In this document: one piece after another, positions 48,302-61,194 of the stretch
How the letters are laid out: every line of letters starts with the position of its first letter
How positions within the stretch are numbered: position 1 is the stretch's first letter
DNA from: Chloroflexota bacterium
Lineage (GTDB): Bacteria > Chloroflexota > Limnocylindria > Limnocylindrales > CSP1-4
Assembly (NCBI GenBank): GCA_003141455.1
Contig: PLMA01000044.1
Coordinates: 179 to 64,178 of the forward strand
Direction: 5' to 3'
DNA length: 64,000 nt
Program-made: the position numbers and the translations under genes
Notes under the pieces: generated by a model
Databases searched by the model: none
Seen by the model: only the letters and a program-made list of their open reading frames with translations
What the model was told of the DNA's origin: nothing

Positions 48302-49624
48302 ATGATCTACGACGGACCTGAGCGGCGCGTCGCACGCGACGCGGCCCTCGCGGAGTACCGGGCTGCGATCCGCGACACGACCCGTCTCAATCGGCTATTT
48401 GCCATCCTGGGCGAGCCGGCGCCACTGGCAATCCTGGTAGACCGTGTCCTCCTTGCCCTGTCGGAGATGTTCGCGGCAGACGTCGTGGCCCTCCTGCAGC
48501 CGGCCGGCCCGGATGATCTCCTGCCGCTCGGCGCGATCGGGTTGCCCGAGGAGCTGATCCGGCGGCCTTTCTCCGGACTCGAGGGTAGCCACGCGGCCGT
48601 CGCGATCAACGATCGAGCCCCGGTCCTGGTCGAGAACGCGCTCGGCGACCCGACGATGGACTTGCAGTTGGCCGAGCTGGGGGTCGAGACCGCGGCCTGG
48701 CTACCGGTCCTGGGGAGCCAGGAGGTGCTCGGAGTGCTGGTCCTGGGCCGCTGTCAGCCAGTCCCGTTCACCCGCTCGGACGCCGACATGCTGATGGCGA
48801 TGACGTACCGAATCGGACTCGTCGTGGAGCGCGCCCGGGCCGACGAGGCAGGCAAGCGGCTGGATTCCAGGCTGCGCCAGGCAGAGAAGGTGGAGAGTCT
48901 GGGCCGGATGGCGGCGGCCATCGCCCACCATTTCAACAACAAACTCACCGCGGTCATGGGATCCCTCGAGCTCGCGCTCGACGACCTGGCCGTGGGACGG
49001 GACGCCAGGATCGAGATCGCCAACGCACAGGAGGCCGCGCGCCAGGCGTCGGTCGTCAGCCTGATGATGCTCTCTTACCTGGGCCAGAGCTTCCACGCTC
49101 GCGAGGCGCTGGACCTCGTCGCTACTTGCCGCGAAGCGCTCCCGGAGCTGATCTGCTCCTTGCCGCCGAAGGTCCAACTCCGGACCGAGTTCCCTGAAGC
49201 GGCCCTGACAGTCCGAGCCAGCGAGGTGGAGATCCGACAGGTGCTCGCCAATCTCGTGCTCAACGCCGGAGAGGCGATGGCTACCGGGGAGGGAGAGATC
49301 GTCGTTGCCATCCGCGAGGTGCCGGCGAGTCAGGTCGTGCCTTCACCACTCCTTTCGCCCGGCTGGACGCCAGGAGCGGGGCCCTACGCCTGCCTGGAGG
49401 TATTCGATAACGGATCCGGGATGGATCCCAAACTCCTGGGGAATGCGTTCGACCCGTTCTTCACGACGAAGTTCACCGGCCGGGGGCTGGGACTGCCGGT
49501 GGTCCTGGGCGTGGTGCGGGCACACCACGGAACCGTCACCGTGGACAGCGAGCCGGGACGAGGGAGCACTTTCCGCGTCTTCCTGCCGTTGACGGTCCCA
49601 ACGCAGGATCGCAAGCGGGAATAG
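48302..49624 (+). CDS. Cytoplasmic GAF-domain histidine kinase
   Basis: 440 residues. A GAF-like domain spans about 25-180. The HisKA box is MAAAIAHHFNNKLTAVMGSL; the usual HDFNN reads HHFNN. The first His is the candidate phospho-acceptor. The ATPase part has LVLNAGEAM, DNGSGMD, and FFTTKFTGRGLGLPVVLGVV; all nucleotide-binding boxes are intact. No membrane helices are present. It probably receives its signal from the FIST protein encoded just upstream. No response regulator is in this operon. Confidence 0.9.
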   Translation: MIYDGPERRVARDAALAEYRAAIRDTTRLNRLFAILGEPAPLAILVDRVLLALSEMFAADVVALLQPAGPDDLLPLGAIGLPEELIRRPFSGLEGSHAAVAINDRAPVLVENALGDPTMDLQLAELGVETAAWLPVLGSQEVLGVLVLGRCQPVPFTRSDADMLMAMTYRIGLVVERARADEAGKRLDSRLRQAEKVESLGRMAAAIAHHFNNKLTAVMGSLELALDDLAVGRDARIEIANAQEAARQASVVSLMMLSYLGQSFHAREALDLVATCREALPELICSLPPKVQLRTEFPEAALTVRASEVEIRQVLANLVLNAGEAMATGEGEIVVAIREVPASQVVPSPLLSPGWTPGAGPYACLEVFDNGSGMDPKLLGNAFDPFFTTKFTGRGLGLPVVLGVVRAHHGTVTVDSEPGRGSTFRVFLPLTVPTQDRKRE

Positions 49625-49665
49625 GCCGAGATATCGAACGCCTGGTCTATTACGGGTGAGCCGCA

Positions 49666-49671
49666 TATACT
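49666..49671 (+). promoter_or_regulatory. -10 box TATACT upstream of lhr
   Basis: TATACT ends 9 nt before the GTG at 49681 with no ribosome binding site between, suggesting a leaderless mRNA. Confidence 0.55.
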
Positions 49672-49680
49672 CTGCCCCTG

Positions 49681-54389
<4,709 letters not shown>

Positions 54390-54393
<4 letters not shown>

Positions 54394-54671
54394 GCAAGAT
54401 CGCGGTCGAAACCTCTCCGGTGGAGGGTGGCTGGCTCGCCCGCGTGACCGTCACCGACCACGGCGGCAGCCGCGAGTTCGAGGTCGGCGTAACGCGAATC
54501 GAGCTGGCCCGGTTCGCCCCCGGCGCGACCGACCCGACCGACCTGGTCGGGCGCTCCTTCATCTTCCTGCTGGCCCGCGAGCCAAAGGAGTCGATCCTGA
54601 GTTAGTTCGGCCTGTCGGTGATCGTCCGCTACTTCCCCGAGTACGAACGCGAGATCCGCGGCGCCGGCTGA
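54390..54671 (+). pseudogene. Small ORF interrupted by in-frame TAG
   Basis: The ATG overlaps the lhr stop (ATGA). The frame reads 71 codons (MSKIAVETSPVEGGWLARVT... ending FLLAREPKESILS) to a TAG at 54603-54605. It then continues in the same frame for 21 more codons (FGLSVIVRYFPEYEREIRGA then G) to TGA at 54671. The text across the TAG (ESILS-stop-FGLSVIVRYFPEYE) looks like one domain. The intact protein would have about 93 residues. Either a nonsense mutation or a sequencing error is likely; most genes here end in TAG as a normal stop, so recoding is improbable. The function is unknown. Confidence 0.65.
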
Positions 54672-54771
54672 GTCTCGCGTCGGCCGGGCCCTCGCCGCCC
54701 GGGCTCCCCGCCGCCCGGGCTCCCGTCGCCGGCCCGCGCCGGGCTGAGCCACGGAGCGGCGGCTTTCCTGA

Positions 54772-55827
54772 TCAGGCTCCCAGGCCGAAGAACGCTCGGA
54801 AACGAGCGCGAGCTACACGACGTATCGTCAGCGCCGTTCGCTCCGGACTGCGCCGCCAGTGAAGGCGCCACAGCCGGGCTGCCGCCGCTCCCGCCTGGGC
54901 GGCCCCCGGCCAGGTCGACGGGGTCAGCCAGCGGAAGGCCCCGGGGTGGGTCCACGCCCACGGCACGATGGCCCAGACGAAGACCAGGTAATCCACTCGG
55001 ATCGGGCGCTGGAACGAGAAGAGCACCTGCAGCTGGACGAGAGTCGCGGGCAAGGTCAGTGCCGTCAACGCCAGCGCCAGCAGGAACCAGCCCACTCCCC
55101 ACAGCCGGCCTCGTGGCGAAAGGAACGGCCAGAAGATGACGGGCACCCACTTCATCGTGGTCGCGACCATCCACAGCAGGCCGGCCAGCGCCGGGCGGGA
55201 GAACTGCGCCCCGAAGAGCAGTAGCGTCAGCGGCAGGTTGATGTTGCCCGTGTCCAGGTTGGCCGCCATCGGGAACATCAGCACGAGGAGCAACACCGCG
55301 GTGGTCATCGGCCGGCGCTGGTACGCCCAATGGACACTCCACAGGAGACCTATGACCGTGGCGCCGCGCCAGACGAACCAGGCCACATCCCAGGGCAGGA
55401 TCGACCACGGCACGAAGAGTGGCAGCATCCATGGCGAGTAGACGTACGGCATGAAGGGCCCGGTCGGGTGATACGGGTCGCCGCCGTTGAGCCACAGGCG
55501 TCCCGCGGCCCAGTACGCCCGCGTGTCGGCGCCCGCGGCCTCGCCTCGGGCGATCAGGCCGGCCAGCACGAACCCGGCCACGAAGCCCAGGATGACCATC
55601 ATCGCCAGGCGGCGCGGGTCTCGGATGCGGTTGATCTCGTGGCGGATGGCGCGCCGGAAGACTCCCGCCCGCCGCCGCGTCGGCCGATCCAATCTGGCCA
55701 CGGCCGGCAACGCGACCGCCCGCCCGGAGATGCGGTCCGACACCCGTTGAGAGCGGGAGGGCTTCGCCAGCGGGGAGTTGCCCGGGGGCGGGTCGGCGCT
55801 GTCGGACCTTGGGTTTCGGGTGCTCAT
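54772..55827 (-). CDS. GT87 (DUF2029) family polyprenol-phosphate-mannosyltransferase-like membrane protein
   Basis: 351 residues. A basic, polar N-terminus of about 70 residues precedes about eight membrane helices. The first extracytoplasmic loop carries ADTRAYWAAGRLWLNGGDPY then PFMPYVYSPW. This pattern (acidic residues after the first helix, then YxYxP) is the GT87 signature of C-type glycosyltransferases using lipid-linked sugars. The sugar and acceptor are unknown. The C-terminus is Arg/Ala-rich. No other glycosylation genes are adjacent. Confidence 0.85.
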   Translation of the reverse strand: MSTRNPRSDSADPPPGNSPLAKPSRSQRVSDRISGRAVALPAVARLDRPTRRRAGVFRRAIRHEINRIRDPRRLAMMVILGFVAGFVLAGLIARGEAAGADTRAYWAAGRLWLNGGDPYHPTGPFMPYVYSPWMLPLFVPWSILPWDVAWFVWRGATVIGLLWSVHWAYQRRPMTTAVLLLVLMFPMAANLDTGNINLPLTLLLFGAQFSRPALAGLLWMVATTMKWVPVIFWPFLSPRGRLWGVGWFLLALALTALTLPATLVQLQVLFSFQRPIRVDYLVFVWAIVPWAWTHPGAFRWLTPSTWPGAAQAGAAAARLWRLHWRRSPERTALTIRRVARARFRAFFGLGA

Positions 55828-56074
55828 GAACGCAGGGTCACTCCGCGGGAGGGCGATGCGGGCAGCTCCGGCGATCGGGCTGCGAGGCTGGGAGGCCCGA
55901 CTCGTGATGGGATGATCGCCTCCTCCATGAGGTTCGTCGAAGGGATGATGCGAGCACCGGGCCCGGGGTGCAAGCCCCGACCCATTGGCGGACCGCCTCC
56001 CGATGCGGTCGCGCCGTCACGGTCTCGATGGCGCCTCCGAGGTCGCGGCCCGGAGGCTCGATGCTGCCGCGGGG

Positions 56075-56344
56075 TCAGCGCAGGTAGGTCTTGCCGCAGG
56101 TGTCGCACACGGTGTAGACGGCGCGAGCGTTGCGGGCATATCCCGCCGAATGGAGCAGCCCGGAGCAGCCAGTCGTGGGGCACTTCCAGACCCACCACCG
56201 CCCCTCTTGCTGGAGGGCGATCGCCTCCGACCTGACCTTGTCTGCCAGGCCCGCGTTGGCGGCAAAGGCCCGGGCGATCTGCGAAGCCCGCTCCTGCTCG
56301 CTCTCGCTGGAGTACGGGTAGTTCTGACTGATGTTCGATGACAC
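56075..56344 (-). CDS. Small zinc-ribbon protein
   Basis: 89 residues. The N-terminal half is helical and charged (SESEQERASQIARAFAAN then ALADKVRSEAIAL-like). The C-terminal half has CPTTGC (residues about 55-60) and CDTCGK (about 80-85), a four-Cys zinc ribbon, around WWVWKCPTT. The function is not known. TATACT at 56438-56433 (minus) is a likely -10, giving a leader of about 88 nt. Confidence 0.7.
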   Translation of the reverse strand: MSSNISQNYPYSSESEQERASQIARAFAANAGLADKVRSEAIALQQEGRWWVWKCPTTGCSGLLHSAGYARNARAVYTVCDTCGKTYLR

Positions 56345-56519
56345 GGTCTACTCCGTGCTGCGCGCTCGAGGTCTCCGCCGGGGCCGAACCGGTGGCAGGG
56401 CGGTGTGAGCGCGGCGAGCCACCGGCAGCGGGAGTATAGACCGGCTCCTGGGGTCCTCCGAACGGAACACCCGGCCCGAATCCGCCCGAGTCGTCCCGCC
56501 GGCGATCGGGCCCACCCGC

Positions 56520-56525
56520 TAGGCT
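56520..56525 (+). promoter_or_regulatory. -10 box TAGGCT for the leaderless MFS-degV mRNA
   Basis: TAGGCT ends 7 nt before the GTG at 56533, with no ribosome binding site between. Confidence 0.5.
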
Positions 56526-56532
56526 ACGCACC

Positions 56533-57903
56533 GTGAATCGCTCTATCGCATCAATGCTCGTGGCCACGTTCGTGCTGCGCGTCAGCACGGCCATGACGGG
56601 CGGGATGCTCGTGTACTACGTGGACGAATTGACCAGGAACCACGGGACCGGGCCCGGGGTGATCTCTCTGCTGACCGGCGGGTTCTACACGACCGAGTTG
56701 ACGGGGGCGATCGTCTTCGGCGTACTGGCCGATCGCTATGGCCGCAAGGTCATCATGTTGCTCGGCCCGCTCTTCGGCTCGGTGGCCGTGTTCATGACGG
56801 GTCTCACGACCCACATCCCGGTGCTGTTCGTGACCCGGCTTCTGGAAGGTAGCTCGACGGCTGCCTCGATCCCATCGACGCTCGGTTTCATCGCGGCCGA
56901 AACGGCCCACGACGAGAAGCTGCGCGGCAGGGTCGTCTCGCTCTTCGAGTTCGTCTCCCTCGGCGGGATGCTGGCTGTAGGTCCGGCGCTGTCCGGGCTG
57001 CTCTGGGACGCCGTCGGCCGGCCGGCCTTCTTCTTCAACTGCGTCCTCTATCTGGTGGCCCTGGGCCTGTATGCCTACGGTGTCGCGGAGGTTCCGCGCG
57101 ATCGACAAGGGGATCTCTCGGGCAGCACCGGGACCGGCCAGACCGCGGTGTCGAGGTATTGGCAGATCGCCACGAGCCGCAAGGTCTTGCTCTTCGCCCC
57201 GACCTGGCTGGCCATCAACGCCATTCTTGGGCTTTGGGCCCTGCAGGCGCCGCTGCTGATCAAGGGCAACATGCAGGACTCGAGCCAGTTCCTCATGCGG
57301 GGCATCTCGGCATCCGCCATCGGCTTGGGCGAAGCCGTGCTGGCGGTCATCTTCGGAGCCGGAATACTCTTCTGGGGAACCGTCTACGCCCGTTTCCGCC
57401 GGACGACCCTTCTGCTCCTGGGCGTCGGTGCGTTCGTCGCCATGACGATCGACGTCCTGGCGGTGAACCATCTCGGGGGGTCGTCGGACGTGCTCTTGGT
57501 AGCGTTCGGGCTGGTCGCCGCGGTTGCCCTGTTCGTGATGTCCGGTGCAACGCCGGCAGCCCTGGGCCTGCTGGCCGACGTCAGCGAAGGTTTCGAGGAG
57601 GATCGGAGCGCTCTCATGGGCCTCTACTCCGTCTTCCTGGGCCTCGGCCAGGTCATGGGCGCCGTGATCGGCGGCATCGCCGCCTCCTGGAAGGGCATCG
57701 ACGGGCTGGTCGTGGCTACGGTTGGATTGCTTGCCGTCGGGATTGCCGCCCTGGTGAACCTGCGGGGGCACGAGTCTGTGATGCTGGACGGCCCGGACGC
57801 CGGGCTCCAATTCGCCCTCGGCGTCGAATCCCTCCGCGATCCGATTCCCGCTCCCACTGCAAACAGGCGGCAGCCCGAGGCAGCAGCCAAGGAGGACCGA
57901 TGA
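56533..57903 (+). CDS. MFS transporter
   Basis: 456 residues, GTG start, about twelve membrane helices. The loop after helix 2 has VLADRYGRKVIMLLGPLFG, a clear MFS signature A (G-x3-D-R-x-G-R-[RK]). The middle loop (about 195-215) is polar. The last 45 residues are hydrophilic. The substrate is unknown. Its stop overlaps the degV start (ATGA), so the two are coupled. That pairing may hint at a lipid or fatty-acid-linked compound, but this is only inference. Confidence 0.9.
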   Translation: MNRSIASMLVATFVLRVSTAMTGGMLVYYVDELTRNHGTGPGVISLLTGGFYTTELTGAIVFGVLADRYGRKVIMLLGPLFGSVAVFMTGLTTHIPVLFVTRLLEGSSTAASIPSTLGFIAAETAHDEKLRGRVVSLFEFVSLGGMLAVGPALSGLLWDAVGRPAFFFNCVLYLVALGLYAYGVAEVPRDRQGDLSGSTGTGQTAVSRYWQIATSRKVLLFAPTWLAINAILGLWALQAPLLIKGNMQDSSQFLMRGISASAIGLGEAVLAVIFGAGILFWGTVYARFRRTTLLLLGVGAFVAMTIDVLAVNHLGGSSDVLLVAFGLVAAVALFVMSGATPAALGLLADVSEGFEEDRSALMGLYSVFLGLGQVMGAVIGGIAASWKGIDGLVVATVGLLAVGIAALVNLRGHESVMLDGPDAGLQFALGVESLRDPIPAPTANRRQPEAAAKEDR

Positions 57904-58763
57904 CCGTCGCCATCGTCACCGATTCCGGCTCGGACCTGACCCCGAATCGGCTTCGCGAGAATGGCATCCGGCAGGTTCCGCTATCGGTGTCGATCGGGGA
58001 GCGCAGCTACCTTTCGCCGGACGAGCTTACGGCCGAGGAATTCTGGCGTCTGATGCGTGCCCCTGGCTGCCCGTTCCCCCATACAGCCGCCCCGAGCGCC
58101 GGCCAGTTCAAGCAGGTCTTTGAGCAGGTCTTCGAAGAGGGTGCGGACGCCATCGTCTGTGTCTGCCTGAGCGAAACTCTCTCGAGCACCATCGGGAGCG
58201 CCCGAATGGCGATGGAGATGCTGCCCGGTCGGGAGATCCATCTGGTCGACTCGCGCTCGGCGTCAATGGCCACCGGGGCGCTGGCACTGCGGGGGGCGAC
58301 CATGGCGGCCCATGGGGCACAGGCCGTCGAGATAGCCGCCGAGATGAACAGGCTCCGCGGGGAGATCACCCTCTTCGTGGCCCTGGACACGCTCGAGTAC
58401 CTTCGCAAAGGGGGACGGATCAGCGCCGCCAGGGCTGCCGTCGGCGGACTCCTCTCGGTCAAGCCCATCATCACCGTCGAGGAGGGAATAGTCGTCACGG
58501 CGGATCAGCCGAGGACCCGGACCAAGGCCCTGGTGAGGGTCCTCGAGCTGCTGACGGACCAGCCGGCGACCGAAGTCCACATCATGTACTCGCCGCCGGC
58601 CGACGTGGAAGCCTTCCGCGAGGCCGTGCTCGCGCGCATGGCCGAGCCAGCCCCGAAGCTGGTCACGGTGCAGACCCTCGGGCCGGTGATCGGAGCTCAC
58701 ATCGGCCCGGGCGCGTACGGCGCCGTGCTGGTTCTTGAAGGCCGGAAGGTAGAAGGCCACTAG
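57900..58763 (+). CDS. DegV family fatty-acid-binding protein (FakB-like)
   Basis: 287 residues. The N-terminal MTVAIVTDSGSDLT contains the Thr/Ser residues that hold the fatty acid carboxylate in DegV/FakB. The second conserved region is HTAAPSAGQFKQVFEQVF, and VDSRSASMATGALAL and LEYLRKGGRISAARA are also family signatures. FakB proteins hand fatty acids to the kinase FakA for phosphorylation. A DhaK-like fakA partner is not in the window. Start AAGGAGG is 5 nt upstream. A hairpin with CGATTCG/CGAATCG lies about 15 nt past the stop. Confidence 0.92.
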   Translation: MTVAIVTDSGSDLTPNRLRENGIRQVPLSVSIGERSYLSPDELTAEEFWRLMRAPGCPFPHTAAPSAGQFKQVFEQVFEEGADAIVCVCLSETLSSTIGSARMAMEMLPGREIHLVDSRSASMATGALALRGATMAAHGAQAVEIAAEMNRLRGEITLFVALDTLEYLRKGGRISAARAAVGGLLSVKPIITVEEGIVVTADQPRTRTKALVRVLELLTDQPATEVHIMYSPPADVEAFREAVLARMAEPAPKLVTVQTLGPVIGAHIGPGAYGAVLVLEGRKVEGH

Positions 58764-58876
58764 CCGCGATTACCAGCGATTCGTTCGGCGAATCGAGGGC
58801 AACGCTGGCGGAACGTTAGGCCGATCGGCGGTGCTGCCGGTGACTTCGTGCAATAGGCCAACTTGGTCCCCAGGTC

Positions 58877-58882
58877 TATACT
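58877..58882 (+). promoter_or_regulatory. -10 box TATACT upstream of glutamate dehydrogenase gene
   Basis: TATACT lies about 165 nt before the ATG at 59048. It is flanked by the inverted words ACTTGG (58861-58866) and CCAAGT (58888-58893), a possible operator. Confidence 0.4.
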
Positions 58883-59047
58883 CGGCGCCAAGTGGAACCT
58901 GCGGCGCTGCTGTCCGGGACAAGCGGAAGGCCGCCGCTACATAGTCGGGATCGTCGGGGGATTGGCTGTTGCCCGCCGTGCGAATCCAGCCGGCCGGGCG
59001 AGCCGACCCCAGACAGACGCCTCCGGCTCTGGAAGGGTATCCCGCCG

Positions 59048-60313
59048 ATGGCGACACAGACGATCGCCGCCGCGATCAATCCTTGGCACGTCGCGCAGCA
59101 GCAGTTCGACCTGGCTGCCGTGCACCTCAACCTTTCCCCCGGCCTCCGAAAGGTCCTGCGCGAGCCCAAACGCGAACTGACCGTGCACTTCCCGGTAAAG
59201 ATGGACGACGGCACGGTGGAGGTCTTCACCGGCTATCGGGTCCAACACAACCTGTCCCGCGGGCCGGCCAAGGGTGGCATCCGCTACCACCAGGACGTGA
59301 CGCTCGATGAGGTCAAGGCCCTGGCCATGTGGATGACGTGGAAATGCGCCGTCGTGGGGATCCCCTTCGGCGGCGGTAAGGGAGGCGTGAGAGTCGATCC
59401 CAAGAAGCTGAGCCTGCGCGAAGTGGAGGGGCTGACCCGCCGCTTCACGACCGAGATCAGCATTCTGATCGCCCCCGACCGCGACATTCCCGCCCCGGAC
59501 GTCAACACGAACGCCCAGACGATGGCCTGGATGATGGACACCTACTCCATGAACGTGGGGTATACGGCGCCGGCCGTCGTGACTGGCAAGCCGGTTGCGC
59601 TGGGCGGCTCCGAGGGTCGCACGGAAGCGACGGGCCGAGGTGTTGTCTACTCGATCGTCGAAGCCGCTCGCCATCTCGACATGGACCTCGGCAAATGCCG
59701 TGTCGCCGTTCAGGGCTTCGGCAACGTGGGTGGAGTCTCCGCTCGGCTGATCGCTGCCGAGGGAGCCACCGTTGTCGGCCTGAGCGACTGGATGGGCGCC
59801 ATCTACCGACCCCAGGGACTCGATGTCGACGCCGTGCTGGCCTGGGTGCAGGAGCATCGCACGGTTATGGGTTTCCCCGGTGCCAGGGAAATCACGAACG
59901 GGGAGCTGCTCGAGCTCGACTGCGACATCCTCATCCCTGCTGCCCTCGAGACTCAGATCACTGCCGCCAACGCCGGCAAGATCCGCGCCCGCATGATTGC
60001 CGAGGCGGCCAACGGTCCTACCACTCCGGAAGCGGACGAGATCCTCCACAAGAACGGCCGGTTCGTGATTCCCGACATCCTCTGCAACGCGGGCGGGGTC
60101 ACGGTCAGCTATTTCGAATGGGTCCAGGACCTGGAGCGCGATTTCTGGAACATCGGACACGTCAACGAGAAGCTGCGGGAGGTCATGACCAAGGCCTTCG
60201 CCAGCACGCTCGAGATGAGCCTCAAGCAAGAGGTGAGCATGCGGACCGCAGCCTACATGTTGGCCGTTCAACGCGTTGCCGACGCCACATCCGTTCGAGG
60301 TCTGTACCCGTAA
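59048..60313 (+). CDS. gdhA: Glu/Leu/Phe/Val dehydrogenase (glutamate dehydrogenase)
   Basis: 421 residues, the normal hexameric size. It interconverts glutamate and 2-oxoglutarate plus ammonia with NAD(P). The N-terminal substrate domain has YRVQHNLSRGPAKGGIRYHQ and IPFGGGKGGVRVDP, with the catalytic Lys in GGGKGGV. The Rossmann domain has VAVQGFGNVGG (about 220-230). Also seen is the IPAALETQIT and AEAANGPTTPEADE pair. GGAAGGG lies upstream of the ATG. Coenzyme specificity cannot be decided by eye. A terminator-like stem follows. Confidence 0.95.
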   Translation: MATQTIAAAINPWHVAQQQFDLAAVHLNLSPGLRKVLREPKRELTVHFPVKMDDGTVEVFTGYRVQHNLSRGPAKGGIRYHQDVTLDEVKALAMWMTWKCAVVGIPFGGGKGGVRVDPKKLSLREVEGLTRRFTTEISILIAPDRDIPAPDVNTNAQTMAWMMDTYSMNVGYTAPAVVTGKPVALGGSEGRTEATGRGVVYSIVEAARHLDMDLGKCRVAVQGFGNVGGVSARLIAAEGATVVGLSDWMGAIYRPQGLDVDAVLAWVQEHRTVMGFPGAREITNGELLELDCDILIPAALETQITAANAGKIRARMIAEAANGPTTPEADEILHKNGRFVIPDILCNAGGVTVSYFEWVQDLERDFWNIGHVNEKLREVMTKAFASTLEMSLKQEVSMRTAAYMLAVQRVADATSVRGLYP

Positions 60314-60336
60314 ACTGGGGACTTGGCAAGCTCCCT

Positions 60337-60370
60337 GCGGCCCCGACGTACCCCCTCGCGTCGGGGCCGC
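60337..60370 (+). terminator. Terminator-like hairpin after gdhA
   Basis: GCGGCCCCGACG (60337-60348) pairs with CGTCGGGGCCGC (60359-60370) in a perfect 12-bp stem with a 10-nt loop, followed by TCTCTG. Confidence 0.6.
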
Positions 60371-60432
60371 TCTCTGCGTGGGCGACGACGAAGGCTCGGG
60401 CGGGGAGAGTCGTCCGAGTGGCGTCTCGGTGC

Positions 60433-60438
60433 TACGAT
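60433..60438 (+). promoter_or_regulatory. Extended -10 TGCTACGAT before the unknown gene at 60514
   Basis: TG at 60430-60431 and TACGAT at 60433-60438 match the extended -10 also seen before ugpC. Leader about 70 nt; TAGGAG serves as ribosome binding site. Confidence 0.45.
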
Positions 60439-60513
60439 CCCTCGACTGACCTTGCCGCTAGCCACCCGAGCGACCGGCATCGCGGACCGGAGCCGCTCGG
60501 GATAGGAGCATCC

Positions 60514-61119
60514 ATGCTCGACCACGAAGAGAAGTTCCTATTCAAGGAGGAGACCCTCCACCTGGCCAACGCCCTGGCCGAGCCCGGAGTGCTGGACAAC
60601 GTCGAGGACCTCCTGACCGACGTCATCACCAGCCCGCGCTTCGACTCCGAGGTCTTCACCCTCGAACGGTCGCTCCAGGTGATGCTTGGGGCGCGGGCGG
60701 GCGCAACGCTGGTCGGACTCCTGACGGTCACCCCCGAGGTCTTCGACGAAACGGCCGAAGTGCGAGTCCCGCCGGAGGTCCAGGAGCGGATGATCGCCTG
60801 GCGGGCGCGCTTCGGGCTGGCGATCGACAACGCTCTCAACTATCTGAACAATCCCGACGGTATCCAGGGTCACAACTTCTCGACCCAGATCGCCCACGCC
60901 GACGAGCGCCAAGTGCTTCAAGGCCGGCTGACCCTGGTCCGCTACAACAACGAGCCGCAGTTCTTCCTGGCAGACGCGAGCGTCTTCTTTGGCCTGGTGG
61001 TCGACATACTCGAGCGGCTCGGGCCCTACCTCGGACCGGACACGGTGGATACCGAGACCGTAGGGCGGCTCCGGGACGCGATCCAGCTCGTGGAGCGCAA
61101 GACGATCAGCCGGGGCTAG
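60514..61119 (+). CDS. Conserved hypothetical cytoplasmic protein
   Basis: 201 residues, not recognised. It is soluble and alpha-helical, rich in Leu, Glu and Asp. There are no membrane segments, Cys pairs or nucleotide-binding motifs. Segments such as FDSEVFTLERSLQVMLGARAG and HNFSTQIAHADERQVLQGRL are well-formed and look like a real, compact fold. Near the C-terminus is a hydrophobic ASVFFGLVVDILERLGPYLG. The gene stands alone between two strong hairpins, 200 bp after gdhA. A good intrinsic terminator follows. Confidence 0.7.
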   Translation: MLDHEEKFLFKEETLHLANALAEPGVLDNVEDLLTDVITSPRFDSEVFTLERSLQVMLGARAGATLVGLLTVTPEVFDETAEVRVPPEVQERMIAWRARFGLAIDNALNYLNNPDGIQGHNFSTQIAHADERQVLQGRLTLVRYNNEPQFFLADASVFFGLVVDILERLGPYLGPDTVDTETVGRLRDAIQLVERKTISRG

Positions 61120-61147
61120 GTCCCACTCCACAGAGTCCGCGTAGCAG

Positions 61148-61182
61148 AAGGACGGCCGCCGGAAGGCGGCCGTCCTTATCTT
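61148..61182 (+). terminator. Intrinsic terminator
   Basis: AAGGACGGCCGCC (61148-61160) pairs perfectly with GGCGGCCGTCCTT (61165-61177) around a GGAA loop, then ATCTT. It may serve both the plus-strand gene at 60514 and the convergent DUF4349 gene. Confidence 0.8.
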
Positions 61183-61194
61183 GTGGCGAGGGTG

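Noticed and set aside
54603-54605. TAG recoded as pyrrolysine or other amino acid
   Set aside because: Most genes here end with TAG as the functional stop, and no pyl genes are seen; a point mutation or error is simpler.
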